A stretch of DNA of 64,000 bases, from the NCBI RefSeq assembly GCF_019801465.1, contig NZ_JAHVJA010000004.1:124001-188000 (forward strand), in the 5' to 3' direction. Origin of the DNA: Leisingera daeponensis (GTDB lineage Bacteria > Pseudomonadota > Alphaproteobacteria > Rhodobacterales > Rhodobacteraceae). Each line of letters begins with the position of its first letter. Within the stretch, counting starts at the first letter, position 1. The position numbers and the translations under genes are program-made. Below the pieces are notes generated by a model. The model had not been told where the DNA came from. It worked only from the letters and a program-made list of their open reading frames with translations, and searched no databases. This document shows, piece by piece, positions 34,728-43,468 of this stretch.

Positions 34728-36176
34728 TCAGATCCTCAAAAGCGTTTCCATAAGTTCGTCAACAACAGAGATCACCCTGGCATTGGCGGCATAGTACTTC
34801 TCAACCAGCATCAGGTTCTGCAATTCGGCATCGGTATCGACCCCGAGAGCCAGCTCCGCCTGGCTCAGCTCGTTGAAACTGGTGGCTGCAAATGCGGAGC
34901 CGCGCGCCGCCGTTTCATTGTCCTGTGCGAAGCGAGACAACAGGTTCGCGCTCAGGGTGCTTGCCGTCAGATCGGATGTCCCAAGGCCAACCGAAGACAC
35001 CGTGCGGGTCGTGTTCAGCGCATCAGAGTAAGCCTGCAGCAGGCTGGAATCGCCAGGATCACCCGGCGCCGCAGCATACAGCCCATCCCGGAACCGCCAT
35101 GTCTCCGCGCTGCCGGTCAAGGACACTAGGTCATTCAATTCGATCCGGTTAGAGATACCGACCGTGTTTGCGGCGTCAAAGAAGCCGCCGTCATCGGTAA
35201 AGATACCGGCATCGGTTGCGCCGATTGTTGCATCCAGAGACGGGTCCTGAAACCGCTCGATCAGATCCCGCGCCATCGCGTCCAGATCTTCCTGGGCTTC
35301 TACCGCAGTCACATCGCGGATTTCGAATTGTGCTGTCAGCGTGCCGCCCCGCAACGGCCCGTCTGGGCTTGTGTCAATCGCCCTGCCGTTGACCTCGAGT
35401 CCGGACAGCATTCCATTGCCAACCGTCATATGCGGCATGATATCCCGCGACGGATTGAAGCTCAGCTCTGCTGCTTTGCCGTCCAGCAGCATAACACCGC
35501 CGGTCGAATAGAGCGTCACCTGCCCATTGTCGCGCCGAACCACATTGACCGGAATGGCTTTGTTCACCTGATCGATCAGCTGATCCCGCTGGTCATGCAT
35601 CGAAACGGCGTCCATCCCTCCCGCCTCGACGACCATGATGCGTGCGTTCAGCTTCTCGATTTCCTTCAATGCCTGGTTCACAGTATTGACCTGGCTATTG
35701 ATGGCGCTGTCAGCGTTGACTCTCAGGCCGCGCAACCCCTCGGCGGTGCGGGAAATCGAGTCCGCCAGCGCCTTTGCTTTTACTGACAGGTCATTCAGCC
35801 TGGGCTGGGAATCCGGGCGCGAGACAACTTCGATCAAGGAAGATTCAAACTCCGACAGTTGCGACGCGAGAGACATCTCGTCGTCCACGGTGCCAACCAG
35901 GTCAGACATGCGGCCGAAGAAGTCTGCCTGGGCCTTGGCCGCACCGAAGTCCGCTTCGGCGACCCTGCGGTTTGAGATCACCACCGGGTCATTCAGGCGC
36001 TGAACATGGCCGACCCGGACACCGGGAACGCCGGCGCCTGGACTGTTCAAGTCCAGAACCCGGCGTGTGTACCCCGGCGTCAGGGCGTTCGCCAGGTTCT
36101 CCGAGACGATCTGCGAGGAACGGCTGGCCGCAGTCAGCCCGCTCATTGCACTGTTAAGGGCGGAATAGATAGACAT
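34728..36176 (-). CDS. flgK: Hook-filament junction protein FlgK
   Basis: 482 residues. Begins SIYSALNSAMSGLTAASRSS and VSENLANALTPGYTRRVLDL, the FlgK form of the rod/hook motif, and ends ELGVDTDAELQNLMLVEKYYAANARVISVVDELMETL-like (typical C-terminal helix pair). First junction protein to add after hook completion; likely client of the FlgN-like chaperone. Confidence 0.95.
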   Translation of the reverse strand: MSIYSALNSAMSGLTAASRSSQIVSENLANALTPGYTRRVLDLNSPGAGVPGVRVGHVQRLNDPVVISNRRVAEADFGAAKAQADFFGRMSDLVGTVDDEMSLASQLSEFESSLIEVVSRPDSQPRLNDLSVKAKALADSISRTAEGLRGLRVNADSAINSQVNTVNQALKEIEKLNARIMVVEAGGMDAVSMHDQRDQLIDQVNKAIPVNVVRRDNGQVTLYSTGGVMLLDGKAAELSFNPSRDIMPHMTVGNGMLSGLEVNGRAIDTSPDGPLRGGTLTAQFEIRDVTAVEAQEDLDAMARDLIERFQDPSLDATIGATDAGIFTDDGGFFDAANTVGISNRIELNDLVSLTGSAETWRFRDGLYAAAPGDPGDSSLLQAYSDALNTTRTVSSVGLGTSDLTASTLSANLLSRFAQDNETAARGSAFAATSFNELSQAELALGVDTDAELQNLMLVEKYYAANARVISVVDELMETLLRI

Positions 36177-36222
36177 GTTCAGCCTGCTTTCCTGAAGCCA
36201 GTGTCAGCGACCATCAAGCGCG

Positions 36223-37530
36223 TTAGCGCTTGATGTTGGTGGTTTCCTGCAGCATTTCGTCAACGGTCTGGATGACCTTGGCGTTGGACGAATAGGCCCG
36301 CTGGGTCTGGATCATGTCCGTCAACTCGGTCGCAACGTCGACTGCCGACTCCTCTTGTGCATAGCCGAGGATTTCACCAGTCGGGCCATCGCCTGCGTCC
36401 CACAGGTAGAACGCCCCAGAGTCATCCGTCGGCTTGTAAGTCTGGGAATCCAGAGCTTGCATGCCGTTCAGGTTCGACACATCCGCCAGCGGAACTTTGT
36501 AGATGACCTTGGTGTCACCGGAGTCGTACTTGGCAATGACTTCCCCGGATTCGTTGATTTCGACTGACACAAAGGAGCCAACCGCGGTGCCGTCTTTTAC
36601 CGTCGTGCCTGGAACGAATTCATCGCCCAGCTGGCTCATACCGTTCTGCTCGCCAATGACGCCGATATTGATCTCGATCGGGCCGCCGGCCACGTTGATC
36701 GTAACGGAACCGGCCGTTGCGTCATAGGCGCCGCCGGTCACGGTGGCCACACTTTGCAATGTTCCGGCAGTGGATGCGCTGTCGTCAAAAGTCAGTGTGT
36801 ATTCACCAATCACCGTCGCGCCGGTGGCGGAATCGACGATCTGCATCGTCCATTCATTCGTGCCTGTGGTCGCCGGCGGGGTTGCAACTGTCGGTGTATA
36901 GGTGATCGACAGCTCTTCTGACCGGCCCATATTGTCAAAGTACTGAACGACATGCTCCACGGGGTCGCCGCTGGCGCCGGGGTCGGTTTCCGAGGCCGGC
37001 AGGTTCGCCGTCAGGCTGATCTCGGTTGTCGGTTCCGCCGACAAGCGGTTCAGATCGATGTGGATCGGCTCCAGGGAATTACTGGTGTCCCGCGCCACGT
37101 CTGGAATAGTGCCATCCGCCAGCGCTGGGAAGCCCATCAAAACCAGGCCGGATTCCGTCGACAAATACCCGTTAGAATCGGTCCGGAAAGACCCGGTGGA
37201 GGACAGCAGCATCGTCGGGCTGCCGCCAGCTTCCACTTCGGTGATCGAAGCCACCGGCAGCATGCCGCGGCCGCGTACCGCCAGATCGGTGGCATTGTTG
37301 GTCGACACCAGCGGACCGCGTTCGTCAATCAGGCGGACGTTGGTGGTACGCACACCGCCCGCCGAATAGGTTCCGCCAGAACCGGACAGCACCATGGAAT
37401 GGAAATCAGTCTGCACCCGCTTGTAGCCACGGGTCGAGGAGTTGGCGATATTGTCCGAAATGGAAGCCAATCGGCTGGCGTTAGCGCTCAATCCTGAAAC
37501 GCCCGCGTTCAGCGACGAAGAAATGGTCAT
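36223..37530 (-). CDS. flgE: Flagellar hook protein FlgE
   Basis: 435 residues from ATG (MTISSSLNAGVSGLSANASR); a start 13 codons upstream is open but lacks the family sequence. Contains ISDNIANSSTRGYKRVQTDF, ATDLAVRGRGMLPVASITE and C-terminal EESAVDVATELTDMIQTQRAYSSNAKV-type helix. FlgE polymerises under FlgD into the hook to a length set by FliK. First gene of flgE-flgK-flgL-flgI. Confidence 0.95.
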   Translation of the reverse strand: MTISSSLNAGVSGLSANASRLASISDNIANSSTRGYKRVQTDFHSMVLSGSGGTYSAGGVRTTNVRLIDERGPLVSTNNATDLAVRGRGMLPVASITEVEAGGSPTMLLSSTGSFRTDSNGYLSTESGLVLMGFPALADGTIPDVARDTSNSLEPIHIDLNRLSAEPTTEISLTANLPASETDPGASGDPVEHVVQYFDNMGRSEELSITYTPTVATPPATTGTNEWTMQIVDSATGATVIGEYTLTFDDSASTAGTLQSVATVTGGAYDATAGSVTINVAGGPIEINIGVIGEQNGMSQLGDEFVPGTTVKDGTAVGSFVSVEINESGEVIAKYDSGDTKVIYKVPLADVSNLNGMQALDSQTYKPTDDSGAFYLWDAGDGPTGEILGYAQEESAVDVATELTDMIQTQRAYSSNAKVIQTVDEMLQETTNIKR

Positions 37531-37587
37531 AGCACGCCTTTCTGCTGCATCTAATCCTTCTGGATGCAACAGCTAGCGCAGGAGCGA

Positions 37588-37602
37588 TTAACGGGCGGCT
37601 AA
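37588..37602. promoter_or_regulatory. CtrA-like box upstream of flgE
   Basis: TTAA-N7-CTAA, seven of eight consensus positions, 58 bp before the flgE start. A short inverted repeat ACAGAT / ATCTGT (37603-37626 area) follows toward motB. Confidence 0.45.
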
Positions 37603-37654
37603 CAGATAAAAGATGACTCATCTGTCAGCCGCCTGTTTCCCAGATTTCAGGGGG

Positions 37655-38491
37655 TTATTCGCGTAAAAAGATGATTTCAATCCGGTTGTTCCGGGCCGCC
37701 ATAGGGTTGGAGACAGCCAGCTTACGGTCGGCATGACCAGTCACCCTGTGAATCCGTGACGCTTTCAGCCCGCCCGATTCGAGCAGTTTCCGGGTTTCAT
37801 CCGCCCGGTCATGAGAAAGCTCCCAAACCGGGTTCTTTGCCAGCACCACAGGATGTGACCGGATGTGGCCGCCAACGGCGACGTTGTTGGTCACTCCTCC
37901 GGACACCCGGGCTATCATCCGGACCAGATCCCGGAACAAGGCAGTCGGATTGGCCTGCCCCTCTTCAAAAAGCGGTGCGTTATCAGTGGCGAACAGCTCG
38001 ATGATGAGCCCTTCATCAGTCACCCGGGTCACGATATGGCGGGCCATAACGGTGGACACCATGCTTTCGCCGCCGCGTCCCGACAACTGCTCCTCGATGG
38101 CGCGGAATTTGTCGTCTTCCTGCTCCCGCTTGTCGTCGGACTCAACCCCGGTCGCGCCCTGCGCCTTTTGGGCATCCATCGGATTGATATCCGTTGCCCC
38201 GGTGCCGGACTGCGGCTTGATTTCCTCGGTGAACATGCTGTCCCCCTGGAACGCACCGTTGCCGCCGCCTGAAATCCTGCTGAGCGGAATCGATGGCGAA
38301 AAATAATCCGCCAGCCCTTTCCGTTGTTTTTCTGTCGTCGCGTTAAGCAGCCACATCAGCATAAAGAAGGCCATCATCGCGGTCACGAAATCGGCATAGG
38401 CCACCTTCCATGCGCCGCCGTGGTGACCATCGCCACCACTGACTTTTTTCTTCTTGATGATAATGGGCGCCACATTGCTCTGTGCGCTCAT
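37655..38491 (-). CDS. motB: Flagellar motor stator protein MotB
   Basis: 278 residues from ATG; two codons upstream a GTG is an alternative. Basic cytoplasmic start, one membrane helix with the channel aspartate in YADFVTAMMAFFMLMWLL (Asp34), a linker and a C-terminal OmpA-like peptidoglycan-binding domain (AVGGHIRSHPVV, LSHDRADETRKLLESGGL, VSNPMAARNNRIEIIFL). Anchors the MotA stator to the wall. A perfect CtrA-type box lies 48 bp upstream. Confidence 0.95.
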   Translation of the reverse strand: MSAQSNVAPIIIKKKKVSGGDGHHGGAWKVAYADFVTAMMAFFMLMWLLNATTEKQRKGLADYFSPSIPLSRISGGGNGAFQGDSMFTEEIKPQSGTGATDINPMDAQKAQGATGVESDDKREQEDDKFRAIEEQLSGRGGESMVSTVMARHIVTRVTDEGLIIELFATDNAPLFEEGQANPTALFRDLVRMIARVSGGVTNNVAVGGHIRSHPVVLAKNPVWELSHDRADETRKLLESGGLKASRIHRVTGHADRKLAVSNPMAARNNRIEIIFLRE

Positions 38492-38538
38492 ATCCACCAC
38501 CACTATTTTCACCCGTATTCGGGATAGCAGGCGGCGCG

Positions 38539-38553
38539 TTAAACTGAGCTTAA
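38539..38553 (-). promoter_or_regulatory. Perfect CtrA box upstream of motB
   Basis: TTAA-N7-TTAA (N7 = ACTGAGC on the plus strand), all eight consensus positions, 48 bp before the motB ATG and 82 bp past the hemN stop region. Strongest CtrA-type site in the window. Confidence 0.6.
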
Positions 38554-38634
38554 CAATTAAATTTGCCGGCAGTTCCCTTCTGCATCGTGCAACTGGGGCC
38601 GCGGCCCGATCTGAAGCAGCGCAGTCCTTACGGT

Positions 38635-39990
38635 TCAAGATGCCCGGCTGTAGCGCACGCCTTCAGGCACATGCGCGTCAAGGCAGCTGGCGATGATTCG
38701 GACCAGCGGTCGGCCCCCGGGGAGAATCCCCAGCGCCTCTTCCTCCAAATGCACCAGGTCGCCAAAGCGGGCCGCGATATGTGCCAGATCTGCATCCAGG
38801 CTAGCCGCCAGATCTCCAAAGCTCTGCCGCAGCTCTGCCCGGTCCAGCCGGAATTCGCACATCAGCATCTCGATGGCACGGCCTCGCAGCAGATCTTCCG
38901 GGCGCATCACATGGCCGCGCGCACCGGTCAACTGCCCTGCCTCGACCCGCTGCACATAGGCAGGCGTGGCCACCGCGTTCTGGATGTAGCCCCCGGCAAA
39001 GCGGGAGATTGACGAGGCACCAAAGCCGATCAGCGTCGGGCAGGTGTCGTCCGTATAGCCCTGGAAGTTGCGCCTCAGGCGGCCGGTGCGGGCTGCCGCC
39101 GCCAGCCCGTCGCCGGGTTTGGCGAAGTGGTCGATGCCAATGGCTGCAAATCCCGCTTCCGAGAATTTCTCCGCCGCGAGCCCGGCTAGATGATACCGGT
39201 CCAGATCGTCCGGCAGCATTTCTTCCCTGATCAGCTTCTGCCGCTTGGCCACCCAAGGGACATGCGCATAGCCGAACAGCGCCAGACGATCGGGAGCCAA
39301 GCTCAGCACCTTCTCCACCGTGTCTGCGATCCGCGCCTGCGTCTGGTGCGGCAGGCCATAGACCAGATCGGCATTCAGCGAGTTGATGCCCGCTACGCGC
39401 AGGTCCTCGACACAGGCCTTGGTCATCTCAAACGGCTGTGCCCGCCCGATCGCCTGCTGCACCAGTGGATCGAAATCCTGAATGCCAATGCTGGCACGGT
39501 TCATGCCTTCCACCGCCAATGCCGCGATTTTGTCCCGGTCCACCATCGTCGGGTCGATCTCGACCGAGAATTCCCAGTCATCAGTGTGCGCGAACACTGT
39601 TTTCACCGCCTGCGCCAGCCGGCGGATCAGGTGCGGCGGCAGAATGGTCGGGGTGCCGCCGCCCCAATGCATCCGCCCCATCCGCAAGCCCTTGGGCAGA
39701 AGCCGCGCCACCAGCTTTAGCTCCTTCATCAGCGTTCCGATATAGCTCTCCACCGGGCTCAGCGTCTGGGTTCCTTGGGTGCGGCAAGCGCAGAACCAGC
39801 ACAACCGCTCGCAGAACGGGATGTGCAGGTAGACCGAAACCGGCACATCCGGATCAAGCGCTTGCAGTTCGCGGGCCTGCTCCGTGGCACCAACGGCTGC
39901 AGAAAACACCGGCGCGGTTGGATAAGAGGTGTAGCGGGGCACCCGGCTGTCGAACAGGCCAAGGGCTTGGAGGCGGTCAATCTGTTTCAT
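38635..39990 (-). CDS. hemN: Oxygen-independent coproporphyrinogen III oxidase
   Basis: 451 residues from an ATG preceded by AGGA. The radical-SAM cysteines are Cys60, Cys64 and Cys67 in PFCERLCWFCAC, followed by GGGTPT and the HemN C-terminal domain (LRRNFQGYTDDTCPTLIGFG, which is the substrate-binding GYTT-type motif). It converts coproporphyrinogen III to protoporphyrinogen IX without oxygen, for heme (and, in phototrophs, bacteriochlorophyll) synthesis in the cytoplasm. An FNR-like box lies 35 bp upstream, fitting low-oxygen induction. Confidence 0.92.
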   Translation of the reverse strand: MKQIDRLQALGLFDSRVPRYTSYPTAPVFSAAVGATEQARELQALDPDVPVSVYLHIPFCERLCWFCACRTQGTQTLSPVESYIGTLMKELKLVARLLPKGLRMGRMHWGGGTPTILPPHLIRRLAQAVKTVFAHTDDWEFSVEIDPTMVDRDKIAALAVEGMNRASIGIQDFDPLVQQAIGRAQPFEMTKACVEDLRVAGINSLNADLVYGLPHQTQARIADTVEKVLSLAPDRLALFGYAHVPWVAKRQKLIREEMLPDDLDRYHLAGLAAEKFSEAGFAAIGIDHFAKPGDGLAAAARTGRLRRNFQGYTDDTCPTLIGFGASSISRFAGGYIQNAVATPAYVQRVEAGQLTGARGHVMRPEDLLRGRAIEMLMCEFRLDRAELRQSFGDLAASLDADLAHIAARFGDLVHLEEEALGILPGGRPLVRIIASCLDAHVPEGVRYSRAS

Positions 39991-40024
39991 GACTTTCCTA
40001 TGCCCCTTTTGCGAATCCGCCACT

Positions 40025-40038
40025 TTGCGCAGGATCAA
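40025..40038 (-). promoter_or_regulatory. FNR/FnrL-like box upstream of hemN
   Basis: TTGCG-N4-ATCAA, eight of ten matches to the FNR consensus TTGAT-N4-ATCAA, 35 bp before the hemN start. FnrL control of hem genes is established in Rhodobacter; binding here is inferred. Confidence 0.4.
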
Positions 40039-40207
40039 ACCGGCACCCGGAATCCCTGAGGGACGAAAAACCGGCCGTTCCCTTCAACGCACTGGATTCA
40101 CTTGCGAAAACAATCATCAGGCGGATTTTCAGTAAATTCGTCAAAGACGCACATTTTCCGTTTGACGCTGCTCGCGACTCCCCTTATACGCCCTCCTCAC
40201 GACACCT

Positions 40208-40294
40208 GCCCAGGTGGCGGAATTGGTAGACGCGCTAGCTTCAGGTGCTAGTGTCCGTATGGACGTGGAGGTTCGAGTCCTCTCCTGGGCACCA
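40208..40294 (+). tRNA. tRNA-Leu (anticodon CAG)
   Basis: 87 bases including the encoded CCA. Acceptor GCCCAGG pairs with CCTGGGC; the anticodon loop TTCAGGT is closed by GCTAG / CTAGT-type pairing; long variable arm typical of tRNA-Leu; T arm GAGG-TTCGAGT-CCTC. Confidence 0.95.
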
Positions 40295-40389
40295 TTCTTC
40301 TCACTCGTAAACAGCTTGCGGCAGTTGCAGGATTGCGTGCTGCGGACAGTATATACGCCCGCCGTTTCCGGCAGGCGCAGGGACGGGTC

Positions 40390-41877
40390 TCAGGCTGCCT
40401 GATATTGCGGAACAGTCGCCAGAAACCGGCCATAGGCGCCGGCATCGGGTGGCGCGAATTGCTCAACCAGCGGATTCGACCTTTTCCACTGCGTCGCGCC
40501 CATATCCACAAGCAGTTCATCGAAATGCTTGAAATGGAACGGCGCCGAGCACAGCCCGCCATAGATCTGCGCGGCCGGGCGCTCCTTGCGGCGCCAGTCG
40601 AGCATCATCTCGATGTTCTCCTCCATGTCCTCCCGCGACGGCTGCCGCGCCAGCTTGCCGTCGGCATAGCGAACCAGCCAGTTTGCCACCATCTCTGCCG
40701 ACAGGATCGTGCAGAAGCTGGAATTGAATCCGACAAAGCCCATCTCCGGCAGATCCGGGTTCACCGCCAGGCGGTAGGTCCGGTACTGGCCGTCCGCCTC
40801 GATCAGTTTGTCCAGATACCGCTGCGCCAGATAAGGGATGCCCAGCTTCCATCCGACAGCCGAAATCACCAGATCGGCTCCGATCCGCTTTCCATTTTCC
40901 AGCACGATTTCATCGCCTTCATACCGCGAGAAGGTGGTGCGGTGCGGGATGATTGAACCGTCTTGGAAACCTTCGAACAGCCCCGGCGTCACGATCGGCA
41001 CCGAGCAGGAGACGTCCTTTTCGATCGGAACATCGGGGACCATATCCCACTTCTTCAACCCCAGTTGCAGCTTCAAAAGCGCCTCAAGACCGCGGAAGTT
41101 GGCCCAGATCAGCGGCTTGGCCAGACCATAGAATGCCTTGTGCAGCCAGCTGCGGCCCCAGCCGTTGAACTGCACCTCCTGCGCCCGCATATAGAGCAGC
41201 TTCTTGAAGTTGATGCCGCCGACAAAATACGGCACCCGCCAGACATTCTGCCGGTAGACAAGGTGCACTTGCCTGGCACCGTTCTGCGCCGCATTCACCG
41301 CCACGTCGGTCGCGGATTTCGAGCCGCCCAGCACCACCACCCGCTTGCCGCGCGCGTGTTCCGGATCCAGATACTCAGAGGAGTGCATCACCTCCCCGCC
41401 CTGCGCGGTGAAGGCCTCCTGCCTGGGATGGGTCAGGATGTTTTTCTCGGAAAACTGGCCGGTGCAGACCACCGTGAAATCCACGTCCTGAACCCGGTTC
41501 TCGCCGCCTGTCTCAATCACCAGCCGCCAGCCCGGCTGACCGTCCGGGCGCCGGTCCATCTCCAGCACATTGGTGTTCAGCTGGAACAGGCGGTGCAGAT
41601 CATGCTTATCCGCATAGGAATGCAGATAGGCATGCACCTGCGGCCCCTTGGGCCATTCCGGGTAATCATCCGGCATCGGATGGTCAGTATAGCAGTACAG
41701 GTCCTTGGGCGATTGCGTTTGCACCTCGGGGTAGGAACGCGACGGCTCCCACACCCCGCCCAGATCGTGGCTGCGTTCAAAGCCCAGAACCTGATGCCCC
41801 TTTTCAGCAAAGGCCTTGGCCGCGGCCAGCCCGCTTACCCCGCCGCCGATCACGGCGACCGTTTTGCGTTTCACCAT
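40390..41877 (-). CDS. Flavin-containing monooxygenase (NADPH-dependent)
   Basis: 495 residues. FAD-binding VAVIGGGVSGLAAAKAFAEK at the N-terminus, the FMO fingerprint in GGEVMHSSEYLD, and an NADPH site VVVLGGSKSATDVAVNAA near residue 190. Class B monooxygenases oxygenate soft nucleophiles (amines, sulfides) or ketones. It lacks the close N-terminal look of trimethylamine monooxygenase, so the substrate is open. Eleven bases downstream of a cupin gene in the same operon, divergent from an AraC regulator. Confidence 0.85.
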   Translation of the reverse strand: MVKRKTVAVIGGGVSGLAAAKAFAEKGHQVLGFERSHDLGGVWEPSRSYPEVQTQSPKDLYCYTDHPMPDDYPEWPKGPQVHAYLHSYADKHDLHRLFQLNTNVLEMDRRPDGQPGWRLVIETGGENRVQDVDFTVVCTGQFSEKNILTHPRQEAFTAQGGEVMHSSEYLDPEHARGKRVVVLGGSKSATDVAVNAAQNGARQVHLVYRQNVWRVPYFVGGINFKKLLYMRAQEVQFNGWGRSWLHKAFYGLAKPLIWANFRGLEALLKLQLGLKKWDMVPDVPIEKDVSCSVPIVTPGLFEGFQDGSIIPHRTTFSRYEGDEIVLENGKRIGADLVISAVGWKLGIPYLAQRYLDKLIEADGQYRTYRLAVNPDLPEMGFVGFNSSFCTILSAEMVANWLVRYADGKLARQPSREDMEENIEMMLDWRRKERPAAQIYGGLCSAPFHFKHFDELLVDMGATQWKRSNPLVEQFAPPDAGAYGRFLATVPQYQAA

Positions 41878-41888
41878 GTCCGCCTCCC

Positions 41889-42332
41889 TTATTCCGACGG
41901 CGGCGGCAGGAAATCGACCTCATGCAGCGCCGACAGCCGTACCAGCTCCTCCGGGTCGGTCACCCCGTCCAGCGCGCAGAACAGCTCGAACAGCTTGCGC
42001 GACGGAGCCACCCCGAACACGCAGGTGGCCTCAGCGCCGGAGCGGTTGAAGATGCCATGCGCCACCCCCATCGGCATCCGCACCGTGTCGCCCGGCCCGG
42101 CCTGGTAAACCTCGCCGCCGAATTCCACGTCCAGCGTGCCCTCCAGCATGGTGATCCACTCATCCTGGGTGGGGTGCACATGCGGCGGCACAAAGGTGCC
42201 GTCCGGAATGACCGCGTGCCAGATAAAGGCGTTCTCGCTGTGCAGCTTGGGCGTGTAAGTGTGCCCGACGACATTCCAGGACAAGCCCTCCAGCCCGTCC
42301 GTCACCTTGGTGATTCCCTGATCCAGAGCCAT
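41889..42332 (-). CDS. Cupin-domain protein
   Basis: 147 residues. Cupin motif 1 PPHVHPTQDEWITMLEGTLD (metal ligands His-x-His and Glu) and motif 2 GDTVRMPMGVAHGIFNRSG (His) are intact, so a metal-binding single cupin. The C-terminal part includes ELVRLSALHEVDFLPPPS. Role unknown; operon pairing with a flavin monooxygenase suggests processing of its product or sensing. Its promoter region is shared with the AraC gene. Confidence 0.85.
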   Translation of the reverse strand: MALDQGITKVTDGLEGLSWNVVGHTYTPKLHSENAFIWHAVIPDGTFVPPHVHPTQDEWITMLEGTLDVEFGGEVYQAGPGDTVRMPMGVAHGIFNRSGAEATCVFGVAPSRKLFELFCALDGVTDPEELVRLSALHEVDFLPPPSE

Positions 42333-42396
42333 GGTTTCCTCCCTTATCGCTCATTCATCGAGCCTAGGGGCAGCAGTGGAAAAGGATTATCCAGAA

Positions 42397-42412
42397 TGCG
42401 CAAAATAGCGCA
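42397..42412. promoter_or_regulatory. Inverted repeat in the cupin/araC divergent promoter
   Basis: TGCGC-AAAATA-GCGCA, perfect 5-bp arms, 46 bp from the araC ATG and 65 bp from the cupin ATG. Candidate regulator site; AraC proteins more often bind direct repeats, so the partner is uncertain. Confidence 0.35.
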
Positions 42413-42457
42413 GGCGCGCGCGATTGCCTGATTTCAGAACCGTGTTAGGCTACGCGG

Positions 42458-43468
42458 ATGACCCGGCAGCAGCCATCACCGAAACACGAACCTTTGCGCG
42501 CGTGGCGGCAATTTAACAGCCGCGACCTTGACGAGGCCCGCGCGCTGGTGGCGCAGAAATTCTGCGACCACCGCTTGCAGCCTGCCGACAGGGCCCGCGA
42601 CTTCGGCACCCGCCACAACCATGTGCCCGGGGGCAGCCTGTCTCTCAATTACCTGAGCTACGGCTCCGCCGTGCAGATCGACCCCGGTGAACTGAGGGAC
42701 TTCTATCTGGTGCAAATGCCCCTCTGCGGCACCGCCCAAGTCGCCAATGGCGCTGCAGCGGTGGACTCGCACACCCGCCAAGGCACCGTGCTCAACCCGA
42801 CCCGGGCAACCCGGATGACCTGGCACGCCGACTGCCAGATGCTTCTTCTGCAAATCGACCGGGACGCACTGCACGGGTTAGCCGAGCGCGCAGCCGGGCT
42901 GCCGCTGTCCGAGCCGGTGGTCTTTGACACTGCGGCACCGCTCGGCAACGGGCCTCTGCAGAGCTGGACCCGGCAATTCATCGCCTGCGTCCGCGCCACC
43001 GACGCCCGGGCCGGTTTCGGCCACTGGAGCGCGCTGCAGCAGCAGGTGATCGAGGAGCAGCTGATCCTCGGCCTGCTGACCCACCAGCAAAGCAATATCC
43101 GCCATCTTTTGTCCCCTCGCGCGCCCCAAGGCAGCAGCCTGCAGATCCGCCGTGCGCAGGACTTTATCCACGCTAATGCGGCTGAGCCGCTGACTGTCAC
43201 TGCCATTGCCGCCGCGGCCGGCTGCAGCATCCGCACCCTGCAAGCCGGGTTCCGCCAGCATTTCGGCCTGACCCCGGTGGAATACCTGCGCGGCCTGCGG
43301 CTGGATTTGGCCCGCTACCTGCTGCTCTCGCGCCCCGCCGGGACACCGGTCAGCAGCATCGCCTACGACAGCGGCTTTTCCCACCTGGGCCGCTTTTCCC
43401 AGCTTTACCGCACCCGCTTTGGAGAACTGCCCAGCGCGACTGGCGGCATTCCGAGGTATTCCCCGTGA
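42458..43468 (+). CDS. AraC-family transcriptional regulator
   Basis: 336 residues. The N-terminal about 200 residues form an AraC-binding-like domain (SLNYLSYGSAVQIDPGELRD, FYLVQMPLCGTAQV), and the C-terminal 100 residues carry the double helix-turn-helix (LTVTAIAAAAGCSIRTLQAG, FGLTPVEYLRGLRLDLAR, VSSIAYDSGFSHLGRFSQLY). Probable activator of the divergent cupin-monooxygenase pair, inferred from position. Effector unknown. Confidence 0.9.
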   Translation: MTRQQPSPKHEPLRAWRQFNSRDLDEARALVAQKFCDHRLQPADRARDFGTRHNHVPGGSLSLNYLSYGSAVQIDPGELRDFYLVQMPLCGTAQVANGAAAVDSHTRQGTVLNPTRATRMTWHADCQMLLLQIDRDALHGLAERAAGLPLSEPVVFDTAAPLGNGPLQSWTRQFIACVRATDARAGFGHWSALQQQVIEEQLILGLLTHQQSNIRHLLSPRAPQGSSLQIRRAQDFIHANAAEPLTVTAIAAAAGCSIRTLQAGFRQHFGLTPVEYLRGLRLDLARYLLLSRPAGTPVSSIAYDSGFSHLGRFSQLYRTRFGELPSATGGIPRYSP

